From assembly GCF_020169415.1 (NCBI RefSeq), contig NZ_JAIULG010000005.1:62001-126000 (forward strand): DNA of 64,000 bases. The letters are read 5' to 3'. This DNA comes from Tsukamurella sp. M9C. GTDB taxonomy: Bacteria; Actinomycetota; Actinomycetes; Mycobacteriales; Mycobacteriaceae. This document shows positions 10,159-17,747 of this stretch, piece by piece (position 1 is the stretch's first letter; every line of letters begins with the position of its first letter). Made by a program: the position numbers and the translations under genes. The notes under the pieces were generated by a model. That model saw nothing but the letters and a program-made list of their open reading frames with translations. It searched no databases and had not been told where the DNA came from.

Positions 10159-11207
10159 TCGCGTCGCTCGTCGCACCGATCCTCTGGCTCGGTGCGCTGG
10201 AAAGATTCAGCCGGTGGCAGACGAACCGGAACCCTCCGGCGGGCGGTGCGCTGCTCACCGCGGTCGCGCTCGCGCTGATGGTCACCATCGACACCCCGGT
10301 GTCCATCGAGGCGCTGGGCCGACTGGGCCTGTCCGAGTACGAAGTGGTGACCATCGAGCGGGTCCTACTGCTCGTGGCCTGCTACGGCGCGCTCGTCTTC
10401 GCCTTCGCGCTCGACGGGCGGCTGAGCCGGGCCCGGCTCCTGGTATGGGCGCCGCCGCTCGTCGTGGTCGGCGTGATCATCGTGACCGGGTCCGCCCTCG
10501 GCCACCTCGGCGACCCGACGGGCTTGGGCTTCGGCGGCGACTTCGGGCTCGCGGTCGAGACGGCGCTGGTCTACACCTGCCTCGGAGCCACGGCGCTGGT
10601 CGTGGCCGTGTCCACGTGGCGGGTGTCCAAGCGCAGCCGGGTGCACCGCGCGCAGCTCCGGCTTCTGGCGCTGGGTGGGGTCCTGCTCGCGGTCGTCGCG
10701 GTCGCGAACGTCATCGCCGGCGGCGTCCTGCTCCAGCAGCTGCAGGTGGGCGTGTGGGTGCTCCGGCTGAACCGGTTCATGCTGGACGCCGCGTTCGCGA
10801 GCTGGACGCTGGTGCTGATGGCTTCGTGGCTCGCGTCGATCCTCATCTCGGCGCGGGAGTGGCTGCACTTCCGGCCGGCGTACGAGCAGGTCAAGGAGTT
10901 GTTCCCCGACCTCGAGGCCGTCGTGCGGCAGGGCGGCGGCTGGGTCGAGACGGCGGAGGCGCGTGCCGTCGTCGTGCTCGACGGCTGGGCGATGCTGGCC
11001 AGCCCCGGCGACGGCAAGTTGTCCGACGCCTCGCCGGTCGACCGCGCCGCCGCGGTGGCGCGATGGCTGGATCGTGAGGCGCCGTACGGCTCCGTGCACG
11101 CCGTCGATCTGGAGCCCCCGTCGGGCTGGCGGACCTCGCGCTGGACGGCCGCAGTGACGAAAAGGGCCCAGCACACCCCGTCGCCCCTGTTGGAGCGGGT
11201 GCGCTGA
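10155..11207 (+). CDS. Polytopic membrane protein, MAB_1171c/DUF6545-like
   Basis: 350-residue integral membrane protein coupled by ATGA overlap to the ImmA-like peptidase. The first two thirds contain about seven hydrophobic segments (for example VALALMVTIDTPV, LVVVGVIIVTGSALG, LLAVVAVANVIAGGV). The last third is soluble, with EWLHFRPAYEQVKELFPDLE and later VVVLDGWAMLAS. This architecture resembles the MAB_1171c family of putative transporters, which in actinobacteria often sit beside ImmA/IrrE peptidases and XRE regulators; the name is from memory of that family. It may be a sensor that controls the peptidase rather than a transporter. Confidence 0.65.
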   Translation: MIASLVAPILWLGALERFSRWQTNRNPPAGGALLTAVALALMVTIDTPVSIEALGRLGLSEYEVVTIERVLLLVACYGALVFAFALDGRLSRARLLVWAPPLVVVGVIIVTGSALGHLGDPTGLGFGGDFGLAVETALVYTCLGATALVVAVSTWRVSKRSRVHRAQLRLLALGGVLLAVVAVANVIAGGVLLQQLQVGVWVLRLNRFMLDAAFASWTLVLMASWLASILISAREWLHFRPAYEQVKELFPDLEAVVRQGGGWVETAEARAVVVLDGWAMLASPGDGKLSDASPVDRAAAVARWLDREAPYGSVHAVDLEPPSGWRTSRWTAAVTKRAQHTPSPLLERVR

Positions 11208-11262
11208 GCCCCGGTGGGCCGCTGCCGGCCCGGCGGGCCAGAGGCCCGGAGAGGTGCGCGGC

Positions 11263-11655
11263 CTAGGCCTTGTCGTCCTCCGCCTCGAGCTCGGCGAGCA
11301 GGCCGGCGAGCGCGGCCCGGCGGTCCGCCGAGAGCTTCGTCGAACGGCGCGCCATCTCGAGCATGCCCGACTCGCGAAGCTCGCGGGTCAGCTCCAGATC
11401 GCCCAGGACCTCACGCTCGTAGAGCGGGTCCGAGAAGTACTCGGCGCGGACGCCGAAGGTCTGTGCGATGGACGCCACCATGTCGTACGCGGGGCGCGAG
11501 CTCCGGCCGGAGCGCAGCTGCGACAGATAGGGAACGGACAGCTTGCCGCCGCTCTCCTCGACCATCCTGCAGAACTCCGAGGAGGTGTAGGGCCCCCGGT
11601 CTGCGGGATGCACGACCTCGAAAAGTCGATTCAATTTGGCCGCGAACGTTGTCAT
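11263..11655 (-). CDS. EspR-like XRE-family regulator
   Basis: 130-residue DNA-binding protein. The N-terminal LNRLFEVVHPADRGPYTS and the recognition-helix region SVPYLSQLRSGRSSRP strongly resemble EspR of M. tuberculosis, followed by GVRAEYFSDPLYE and a C-terminal helical segment rich in Glu, Ala and Leu that in EspR mediates dimerisation. EspR is a nucleoid-associated regulator of the ESX-1 espACD operon. No ESX genes are present here, so this is a family member and not necessarily the orthologue. Its neighbours are the ImmA-like peptidase operon (convergent) and aroQ (divergent). It could be cleaved by the neighbouring peptidase. Confidence 0.8.
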   Translation of the reverse strand: MTTFAAKLNRLFEVVHPADRGPYTSSEFCRMVEESGGKLSVPYLSQLRSGRSSRPAYDMVASIAQTFGVRAEYFSDPLYEREVLGDLELTRELRESGMLEMARRSTKLSADRRAALAGLLAELEAEDDKA

Positions 11656-11722
11656 AAGGCCCTCCCTTCCAGATTGCGAATACTGGGAGATTACATGATC
11701 CGCGGGTCAGATGCGCACGGCG

Positions 11723-11738
11723 TGGGACATGTATCCCA
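11723..11738. promoter_or_regulatory. Short inverted repeat between the EspR-like gene and aroQ
   Basis: TGGGA-CATGTA-TCCCA has perfect 5-bp arms and lies in the divergent intergenic region, 35 bp upstream of aroQ. It could be an operator for the adjacent XRE protein. The arms are short, so chance is possible. Confidence 0.35.
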
Positions 11739-11760
11739 TTTCCTGTGATCCACCCCGGGC

Positions 11761-11766
11761 TATTCT
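11761..11766 (+). promoter_or_regulatory. Candidate -10 element for a leaderless aroQ transcript
   Basis: TATTCT is followed by only six bases before the aroQ ATG at 11773, and there is no Shine-Dalgarno sequence in that gap. A start at this hexamer would put the first transcribed base at or next to the ATG. Leaderless mRNAs are common in actinobacteria. No clear -35 box is visible. Confidence 0.45.
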
Positions 11767-11772
11767 GGGCCC

Positions 11773-12213
11773 ATGGGAGCCCGCATTCTGGTGCTGAACG
11801 GACCGAATCTGAACATGCTGGGCGTGCGGCAGCCGCAGGTCTACGGGCAGAATTCGTACGCCGACGTCGTCGACGTTTGCCGTCGGGCGGCGGCCGCGCG
11901 CGACGCCGAAGTGGAGGTCCGTCAGACCAATGACGAGGCCGAGCTGGTGGGGTGGATCCACGATGTCGCACGCGACCGAAAATTCTCCGCGATCGTGGTT
12001 AATCCGGCAGCATGGACACATACTTCAGTGGCTGTCGCCGATGCTTTGGTGATCCCCGAGGTGCCGATCATCGAGGTGCACATCTCCAACGTCCACGCCC
12101 GTGAGGCCTTCCGGCACCACTCCTACGTCTCGCCTATCGCGGCCGGCGTGATCGCCGGATTCGGGATCGCCGGGTACGGCTACGCGGTGGACCGCGCCGT
12201 CGACCTGTCCTGA
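11773..12213 (+). CDS. aroQ: Type II 3-dehydroquinate dehydratase
   Basis: 146-residue cytoplasmic enzyme of the shikimate pathway that dehydrates 3-dehydroquinate to 3-dehydroshikimate. It carries the type II signatures: LNGPNLNMLGVRQPQVYG at the N-terminus with the catalytic Tyr in the following loop, the catalytic-loop Arg in FRHHSYVSPIA, and IEVHISNVHAREAFRHHS with the conserved His. One oddity is NPAAWTHTS in place of the usual NPGAxTHTS or NAGGLTHTS. Its length is normal. It stands alone here without aroB or aroK; its stop is two bases from the convergent TetR gene's stop. Confidence 0.93.
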   Translation: MGARILVLNGPNLNMLGVRQPQVYGQNSYADVVDVCRRAAAARDAEVEVRQTNDEAELVGWIHDVARDRKFSAIVVNPAAWTHTSVAVADALVIPEVPIIEVHISNVHAREAFRHHSYVSPIAAGVIAGFGIAGYGYAVDRAVDLS

Positions 12214-12215
12214 GG

Positions 12216-12797
12216 TCAGGCCGGCGCGGACGTGCGGGCGCGCAGCCCGTCGACGATGAGGTCGACGCCGCCCGCGAAGGCCCGATCGGTGGCGGTCTGG
12301 TCGAGCTCGCCCGCGGCTGCCCCGGCGCGGGCCATCGCCTCGCGGGTCTGCTCCTCGAAGGTGAAACCGACGACGAAGTGCGTCAGCGTGAGGGCGACGG
12401 CGCTAGCGTCCGCAGGACCCGCGCCCGCCGAGGCCGCGATCTCGGCGATCTGCGACTGCAGATTGCTGGTGCCCAGCTGCGAGGCCAGCGATGCGGAGAC
12501 CACCTCCGCGCCGTCCCGGTGCTTGCGGAGCACGGCGCGCAGCGCGTGCGCGTAGCCGGTGAGCTGGCGGTCCCAGCGCATCCGCGACTTCGACGCCGCC
12601 GCGGCCAGCGCCGGATCGGCGAGGATGGTGTCGGCGATCGCCGCGAGCAGCGACTGCTTGTTGGGGATGTGCCAGTACAGCGCGCCCGGCGCGACGCCGA
12701 GGTCGGCCGCCACCCGACGCATCGTCAGGTCCGGGAGGCCCGACCGGTCGAGGACGCCGATCGCGGAGGTCAGCACGTCGGAGCGGTTGATGGCCAC
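12216..12797 (-). CDS. bioQ: TetR-family repressor, probable BioQ
   Basis: 193-residue TetR-type regulator. The N-terminal helix-turn-helix contains LTMRRVAADLGVAPGALYWH and is followed by the usual ligand-binding helical domain. The start is GTG at 12797; no ATG is available. It is transcribed divergently from bioYMN, with only 40 bp between the starts. A 15-bp palindrome of the TGAAC-N3-GTTCA type lies at the bioY start. BioQ of corynebacteria and mycobacteria is a TetR repressor of biotin genes that binds a TGAAC-N3-GTTAC-like motif, so this identity is well supported by context, though it is not proven from sequence. Confidence 0.75.
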   Translation of the reverse strand: MAINRSDVLTSAIGVLDRSGLPDLTMRRVAADLGVAPGALYWHIPNKQSLLAAIADTILADPALAAAASKSRMRWDRQLTGYAHALRAVLRKHRDGAEVVSASLASQLGTSNLQSQIAEIAASAGAGPADASAVALTLTHFVVGFTFEEQTREAMARAGAAAGELDQTATDRAFAGGVDLIVDGLRARTSAPA

Positions 12798-12830
12798 GGA
12801 CTTGACTCTAGCCGAGCGCCCCGATACTTC

Positions 12831-12845
12831 TTGAACCGTGTTCAA
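12831..12845. promoter_or_regulatory. BioQ-type operator overlapping the bioY start codon
   Basis: TTGAACCGTGTTCAA is a perfect inverted repeat with 6-bp arms and a 3-bp spacer. The GTG start of bioY (12838-12840) lies inside it. It matches the known BioQ half-site TGAAC with the same 3-bp spacing. A TTGACT box (12802-12807) and GATACT (12823-12828) lie upstream in promoter-like positions, which would place transcription initiation at or very near the GTG. A bound repressor here would block initiation directly. Confidence 0.75.
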
Positions 12846-13404
12846 CGCCGCCACGTATCGCGCCACGCCGCGCGATCTCGCCCTCGTCGCCGTCTTCACC
12901 GCCCTCACCGCGGTGCTGGCGATGCCCACCATCACGATCAGCGGCATCGCGCCCATCACCCTGCAGACCCTGGGGTTCATGCTCGCCGCGTCGCTGCTCG
13001 GCTTCCCGTGGGGCGGGGCCTCGGTGGCGCTGTACGTGCTGCTCATCGTCGTGGGGCTGCCGATCGGCGCGGGCGGCCGCGGCGGCCTGGCGGTGCTCAC
13101 CGGCCCTACGGGCGGCTTCCTCATCGGCGGCATCATCGGGGCCCTGGTGACCGGCTGGCTCGTCGACAAATGGGGCCGCACGAATCCCTTCACGGTGGGC
13201 CTCGCCAACATCATCGGGCTGGTGCTCATCGTGTACGCGATCGGCCTGCCGTGGCTGGGCTGGCGCACCGGCTCGGGCCTGTTCGCCAAGCTCACGCTCG
13301 GTTTCCAGTTCGTCCCCGGCGACCTGATCAAGGTGGTCATCACGTCGCTCGTGGTGGTGACGGTGGCGCGGGCGTATCCGGCCATCGCGAAGAAGGGGGC
13401 ATGA
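12838..13404 (+). CDS. bioY: Biotin ECF transporter S component BioY
   Basis: 188-residue membrane protein, the substrate-binding subunit for biotin uptake. It shows the BioY signatures: an N-terminal segment ending in TVLAMPTITI-like residues, APITLQTLGFMLAASLLG, GGxGGLAVLTGPTGGFLIGG and a C-terminal FQFVPGDLIK motif. Six hydrophobic segments are visible. The start GTG at 12838 lies inside the operator palindrome and has no Shine-Dalgarno sequence, which fits a leaderless transcript. It is followed by bioM after 37 bp, then bioN. Confidence 0.93.
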   Translation: MFNAATYRATPRDLALVAVFTALTAVLAMPTITISGIAPITLQTLGFMLAASLLGFPWGGASVALYVLLIVVGLPIGAGGRGGLAVLTGPTGGFLIGGIIGALVTGWLVDKWGRTNPFTVGLANIIGLVLIVYAIGLPWLGWRTGSGLFAKLTLGFQFVPGDLIKVVITSLVVVTVARAYPAIAKKGA

Positions 13405-13441
13405 CCCCGCGCGGGGTCGCCCGCCGCGCCCCCGCGAGGGC

Positions 13442-14131
13442 GTGGGCGTGATCCGGCTCGACGACGTCCACCACGCCTACGACGAGCGCCCCGTGCTGCG
13501 GGGCATCACGGCGGAGCTGTCGGAGCGGCGGATCGGGATCATCGGGGCCAACGGCTCCGGTAAGTCGACGCTCGCGCGCACGTTCAACGGCCTCGTCGTC
13601 CCGGACAGCGGCACCGTCGAGACCCTGGGGCTGGACGTGCGGAAGAAGCGCTCCGAGGTGCGCCGCAAGGTGGGCTTCATGTTCGCCGACGCGGCCGCGC
13701 AGATCGTCATGCCGACGCCGGCCGAGGACGTCGCGCTGTCGCTGCGCCCGCCGGGCCGCGGCCGACGGCGGCCCGTCGACACCGATCGGGTGATGGCCGT
13801 GCTCGCCGAGTTCGGCCTCGCCGACCACGCCGATTCCCCCGCGCAGCTGCTGAGCTCGGGGCAGAAGCAGATGCTTGCCTTCGCGTCGGTGCTGGTCACC
13901 GACCCGGAGATCCTCGTCTGCGACGAGCCCACGACCCTGCTCGACCTGCGCAACGTGCTCAAGGTCCGGGACCGCCTCGCCGCGCTCGACCAGCAGGTCG
14001 TCCTGCTCACGCACCACCTCGACATGCTCGACGACTTCGACCGCGTGTTGGTCATGGACGACGGTGCCCTCGTCCACGACGGCCCGCCCGCCGAGTCGAT
14101 CGCCTTCTACCGCGAGCTGGCGGCCCGCTGA
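13442..14131 (+). CDS. bioM: Biotin ECF transporter ATPase BioM
   Basis: 229-residue ABC ATPase that energises BioY. It shows a Walker A GANGSGKST, a Q-loop region, the signature LLSSGQKQML, a Walker B ILVCDEPTT and an H-loop LLTHHLDML. GTG at 13442 is used; GTG at 13448 (giving MIRLDDVHH) is an alternative and would fit other BioM proteins better. The stop overlaps the bioN start by one base (TGATG), so the two are coupled. Confidence 0.92.
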   Translation: MGVIRLDDVHHAYDERPVLRGITAELSERRIGIIGANGSGKSTLARTFNGLVVPDSGTVETLGLDVRKKRSEVRRKVGFMFADAAAQIVMPTPAEDVALSLRPPGRGRRRPVDTDRVMAVLAEFGLADHADSPAQLLSSGQKQMLAFASVLVTDPEILVCDEPTTLLDLRNVLKVRDRLAALDQQVVLLTHHLDMLDDFDRVLVMDDGALVHDGPPAESIAFYRELAAR

Positions 14132-14706
14132 TGCTGGGCCGCTACGTCCCCCGCGATTCCCCGATCCATCGCACCCCCGCGGCGGTGAAGCTTCTGGCGA
14201 TGCTGGCGCTCGTCACCTTCCTGGCGATCCTTCCGCGGCCGGTCCCGCTCGCGGTGTCGGCGCTGGTGGTGGCCGCGCTGTTCCCGGTCGCCCGGCTGCG
14301 CCCGGTGCACCTGTGGCGGGCCCTGCGCCCGGCGCTGCTCTTCTCGGTGGTGCTCACGGCCTTCTACCTGCTCAGCCAGGGCCTGTCCGATGGTGCGCGC
14401 GCGGCCGTCGGCCCCGTCGGGCAGCTCGTGGTGGGCGTGCTGGCGGGCAACCTGCTGGTCTTCACCACCCGCGCGACGGACCTCGCCGCGCTCGCCGGGC
14501 GGGTGCTCGGCTGGCGCGTGGAGCTGCTGATCGCCCTGACCATCCGCTCCATCCCGACGGTGATCGCCGTCGTCCGGGAGACTCGCGAGGCCGCGTGGGC
14601 GCGGGGGCAGCGAGCCTCGCTCGTCCGCGTCCTCCCGACGGTGCTGGTCCGCCTGATCCGCGACGCCGACCTCCTCGGCGAGGCCCTCGCCGCCCGCGGC
14701 CTGTAG
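14131..14706 (+). CDS. bioN: Biotin ECF transporter transmembrane component BioN
   Basis: 191-residue CbiQ/EcfT-family membrane protein that couples BioM to BioY. It has four to five hydrophobic segments, an N-terminal PRDSPIHRTPAAVKLLAM block typical of the family, and a C-terminal coupling-helix region with the Ala-Arg-Gly type motif (AWARGQRA and a terminal ALAARGL). It is the last gene of bioYMN and is convergent with the truncated phosphoesterase 14 bp downstream. Confidence 0.92.
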   Translation: MLGRYVPRDSPIHRTPAAVKLLAMLALVTFLAILPRPVPLAVSALVVAALFPVARLRPVHLWRALRPALLFSVVLTAFYLLSQGLSDGARAAVGPVGQLVVGVLAGNLLVFTTRATDLAALAGRVLGWRVELLIALTIRSIPTVIAVVRETREAAWARGQRASLVRVLPTVLVRLIRDADLLGEALAARGL

Positions 14707-14720
14707 TCGCGAGGACCGCG

Positions 14721-15692
14721 TCAGCGCAGCGGGTGGGTGAGGAGCAGCTCGCAGTTGCGGTCGGCGGCGGCGCCGAGGAGGGCGTCGTCGCGGTGGATGT
14801 CGTTGTAGGACAGCTCCCGGTACAGGCTCGCGAGGCCCTTCGCGCTGAGGTCCGACGGGTTCGCCGTCGCGGGGCTCGCGGCCTCGATGAGCGGCGTGAA
14901 CAGGCTCAGCGTGCCGTCGCGGTTGTCGGCGACCTCGATGATCCGCGCCAGCTGCGGGAAGTCGACGTGGCTGGCGGTGTTGATCTCCCAGAAGCTCTGC
15001 TTCGGCGTGGGGCCGGTGTGCGGGATCATCTCGTTCTTGTGGGTGTGGCCGTTCACCCAGGCGATCACGTTCGGGTGGTCGGTGAGCGTCTTCACGACCA
15101 CGCCGCCGTCGTACTGCTTCTCGCCGGGCTCCTCGGGGTCGGGGAGCTTGGCGGTCATCGACTTCGACGTGTGGTGGCTGAAAACGATGACCAGCTGGTC
15201 CGGGTGGGCCTTCAGCTGCGCGATCAGCCAGGCGAGCTGCTTCTCGCCGATGGTGCCCTCGGCGATGCCCAGGTTGTTGGTGGTGTCCAGCGCGATGCCG
15301 AGCACGCCGGGCGCGATCTGGAAGGTGTACCAGGTGGGGCCGTCCGGGCTGGAGAAGCCGTGCCCGACGGGGCCGGGGCCGGTCACCGCCGGGTCGAAGT
15401 GCCGGCGCACGAAGTCGCGGGGGCTGAACGGAGCCCGCTTGGCATCGACGGTCACGGGGATCACCGGCCCGGAGAGCTTGAGCTTGGTGAGCATCGGCCC
15501 GACCTGCGACGGATCCGTCGTGAGCGCGCGGGCGATGGCGAGCGCCGCCGGGTCGGTGTGCGGGATGTCGAGCTTGACCGGCGAGAGGTAGAGCCAGTCG
15601 GCGATACCGTTGGGCAGCGTGCCGAGCAGGCTGTCGTCGTGGTTGCCGACCACCGCGTACCAGGGCATGCGCAGCCCCGGGCTGGTGGTCAT
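14721..15692 (-). pseudogene. 5'-truncated TIGR03767-like metallophosphoesterase
   Basis: The protein resembles the C-terminal two thirds of large secreted actinobacterial metallophosphoesterases (PPA1498/TIGR03767 type, about 500 residues). It has the GNHD motif near its start (YAVVGNHDD), FSHHT and NGHTHKN, which are the later metal-binding motifs. The first two metal motifs (DxH and GDxxD), the signal peptide and about 200 N-terminal residues are absent. Upstream sequence runs into a terminator and the next gene without coding resemblance. ATG at 15692 (or GTG-type start at 15713) would give 323-330 residues that could not form the complete metal site. I read it as a gene remnant; family naming is from memory. 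Confidence 0.7.
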
Positions 15693-15762
15693 GGGTAGAG
15701 ACCCTAGCCACAAGTCACATGAGACACATGAACAACACGCGTAACATCGTTGACCGACGGAT

Positions 15763-15790
15763 GACGCCCGGGTGGTGCCACCCGGGCGTC
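15763..15790 (-). terminator. Perfect hairpin terminator after the siderophore lipoprotein gene
   Basis: Arms GACGCCCGGGTG and CACCCGGGCGTC form a perfect 12-bp GC-rich stem with a 4-base loop, starting 11 bp after the stop of the lipoprotein gene. There is no clear T-tract, as is common in actinobacterial terminators. Confidence 0.8.
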
Positions 15791-15800
15791 GCGTCGTGCG

Positions 15801-16823
15801 CTACTTCGCCAGGTACTCGCCCAGCTGCTTGACGATGAGGTTGGCGCCGGTCGGGCCCAGGCCCAGGTACCAGACGTCGTCGTCCACGCGGAAGGCCTTG
15901 CCCTTCTGCACGCCGCTGAGCTGCGACCATGCGGGGTTCGCCAGCGCCGCGGTCTCGCCGGTGTTCTCGGGCTTGCCGTAGCTGGAGTAGAAGATGTAGT
16001 CGCCGTCCGCCTGGGAGATGTTCTCCAGCGAGATCTCGGTGGCCAGCTCGTCGACGCCCTGGTTGCCGGCGCGCGGCAGGCCGGCGTCCTGCAGGATCAC
16101 GCCGATGAGCGACTTGTTGCCGTAGAGGCGCAGCCGGTTCGGCATGAACCGGACGAGCGAGATGGTGGGCTTCTGGCCGGTGAACTTCGCGCTGAGCGCC
16201 TTCGCGTTGTCCGCGTAGGAGTTGAGTGCGTCGACGGCCTTCGTCTCCTCGCCGAGAGCCGCGCCGATCAGGCGGAAGTTCTCCTTCCACGGGAAGCCGG
16301 GGCGGATGGAGAAGACGGTCGGCGCGATCGCGGAGAGCTGGTCGTACTGCTTGTCCACGCGCAGCTGGCTGCCGAGGATCAGGTCGGGCTTGAGCTTGGC
16401 GATGGCCTCGAGGTTCAGGCTCGTGTTCTTGCCGACGGTCTCGACGCCCTGCACCTTGTCGGCGAGGTAGGTCGGGATCGGGCTGGCGCCGTCGGTGACC
16501 ACGAGGCCGACGGGCTTGATGCCGAGGGTGAGCACGGAGTCCAGCTCGCCGCTGTCGAGCACGACGACGCGCTCGGGCTTCTTCGGGATCTCGGTCACGC
16601 CGCGCGCGTGCTTGATGGTGCGCGGGAAGACGCCGGGCGCCGCGTCGGTGCCGAGCTTGGCCGTCTCGGCGTCGGCGGTGCCGAAGCGCTCTCCGCCGGT
16701 GGCGACCTCGGTGTTGCCGGGGGTCTTGGCGTCGTCGTTCGAGTTCGAGCAGGCGCTGATGCCGACGGTGGCGGCCAGTAGGACGACCGCGGGCGCGAGC
16801 CGGCGGGCGAGGGATCGTTTCAT
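15801..16823 (-). CDS. Iron-siderophore ABC transporter binding lipoprotein (FecB/FepB-like)
   Basis: 340-residue exported lipoprotein that would capture ferric siderophore for an ABC importer. The N-terminus MKRSLARRLAPAVVLL plus the lipobox GISAC gives a lipidated Cys near residue 24. The mature part has the periplasmic-binding type III fold landmarks: ITHARGVTEIP-like entry, PERVVVLDSGELDSVLTLG, LEAIAKLKPDLILGS and a C-terminal VWYLGLGPTGANLI. ATG 16823 is chosen over an upstream in-frame start at 16847. No permease or ATPase gene is nearby. An IdeR-like box lies 25-45 bp upstream, so iron repression is expected. Confidence 0.87.
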   Translation of the reverse strand: MKRSLARRLAPAVVLLAATVGISACSNSNDDAKTPGNTEVATGGERFGTADAETAKLGTDAAPGVFPRTIKHARGVTEIPKKPERVVVLDSGELDSVLTLGIKPVGLVVTDGASPIPTYLADKVQGVETVGKNTSLNLEAIAKLKPDLILGSQLRVDKQYDQLSAIAPTVFSIRPGFPWKENFRLIGAALGEETKAVDALNSYADNAKALSAKFTGQKPTISLVRFMPNRLRLYGNKSLIGVILQDAGLPRAGNQGVDELATEISLENISQADGDYIFYSSYGKPENTGETAALANPAWSQLSGVQKGKAFRVDDDVWYLGLGPTGANLIVKQLGEYLAK

Positions 16824-16848
16824 CACGCGCCGAAGCGTACCGCGCACG

Positions 16849-16867
16849 TTAGGTGAGGCAAATCAAA
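16849..16867. promoter_or_regulatory. IdeR/DtxR iron box
   Basis: TTAGGTGAGGCAAATCAAA matches the actinobacterial iron box TTAGGTTAGGCTAACCTAA at 15 of 19 positions by eye, including the intact left half TTAGGT and the central AGGC. It sits directly upstream of the siderophore-binding lipoprotein gene. Confidence 0.75.
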
Positions 16868-16917
16868 GTTACGTCGGGTAAGGGGTGCGATCTCGACGGC
16901 CGGCCCCGCGCGATGGC

Positions 16918-17745
16918 TCAGGTCAGCGACGAGATCGTGCGGTCGGCGGTTCCCGGCGACAGGAGGTCCATCACCGGCAGGACGGCGCGCAGCGCCGCGG
17001 GCGAGACCTCGACCGGCTGGTGCGTGATCGCGCGGACGATCCACCGGCCCGCCTCGTCGGGCTCGAGGGCGGAGGCCCCGGAGTACTCGGCGGTCGGCGC
17101 GATCATCTCGGTGCGGACCAGCGGGAAGTAGACGTTGGTCGCGTGCACGCCGGGGTGCGGGCGCTCGGCGTTGAGGCTGCGGCCGAAGATCGCGAGCGCG
17201 CTCTTCGACGCCGCGTACGCGGAGAACTTGGGGAAGGTGTTCGCGAGCAGGCCCCACGTGCAGACGTTGACGATCTGCCCGCGGCCGCGCTCGATCATCC
17301 CCGGCAGCACGCCCAGCGAGAGCTGCACGGCGGAGAAGTAGTTGAGGTTCATCGTGCGCTGGTAGTCGTGGAAGCGCTCGGTGGAGTCGGCGATGGTCCG
17401 CCGGATGGAGTGGCCGGCGTTGTTGACCAGCACGTCGACCTCGCCGAGGTCGGTGAGCAGCCCGTCGATCGAGTCGGTGTCCGTCAGGTCGCAGACGCGG
17501 TACTCGCCGCCGGTGAGCGCGCACAGTTCCTCGAGCTCCTGCTCGCGCCGCGCCACCGCGATGACGTGGGCGCCGCGCTCGGCGAGCTGCAGGGCGGCCT
17601 CGCGGCCGATGCCCGCCGACGCCCCGGTCACGACGATCCGCAGGCCGCGCAGCGTCCGGCCCTTCCCGGCGAGGGCCGCGTCGACGGAGTCGGGCAGCAG
17701 GCTGCGGCGCTGCATGAGGTCGCGCACGGAACGGGACAGGGACAT
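16918..17745 (-). CDS. Short-chain dehydrogenase/reductase in the arabinan operon
   Basis: 275-residue SDR. It has the Rossmann motif TGASAGIG (about 42-49), NNAGH, and a catalytic Tyr-Lys in YAASKSA. The usual catalytic Ser region reads VNVCTWG, so the Ser before the Tyr is not obvious. The start ATG lies two bases after the aftA stop, making it the fourth gene of dprE1-dprE2-aftA-SDR. In M. tuberculosis embC follows aftA, so this gene occupies a position where an arabinan gene is expected. Its substrate is unknown; membership of the operon suggests a lipid or polyprenyl-sugar substrate, which is inference. Confidence 0.8.
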   Translation of the reverse strand: MSLSRSVRDLMQRRSLLPDSVDAALAGKGRTLRGLRIVVTGASAGIGREAALQLAERGAHVIAVARREQELEELCALTGGEYRVCDLTDTDSIDGLLTDLGEVDVLVNNAGHSIRRTIADSTERFHDYQRTMNLNYFSAVQLSLGVLPGMIERGRGQIVNVCTWGLLANTFPKFSAYAASKSALAIFGRSLNAERPHPGVHATNVYFPLVRTEMIAPTAEYSGASALEPDEAGRWIVRAITHQPVEVSPAALRAVLPVMDLLSPGTADRTISSLT

Positions 17746-17747
17746 GG

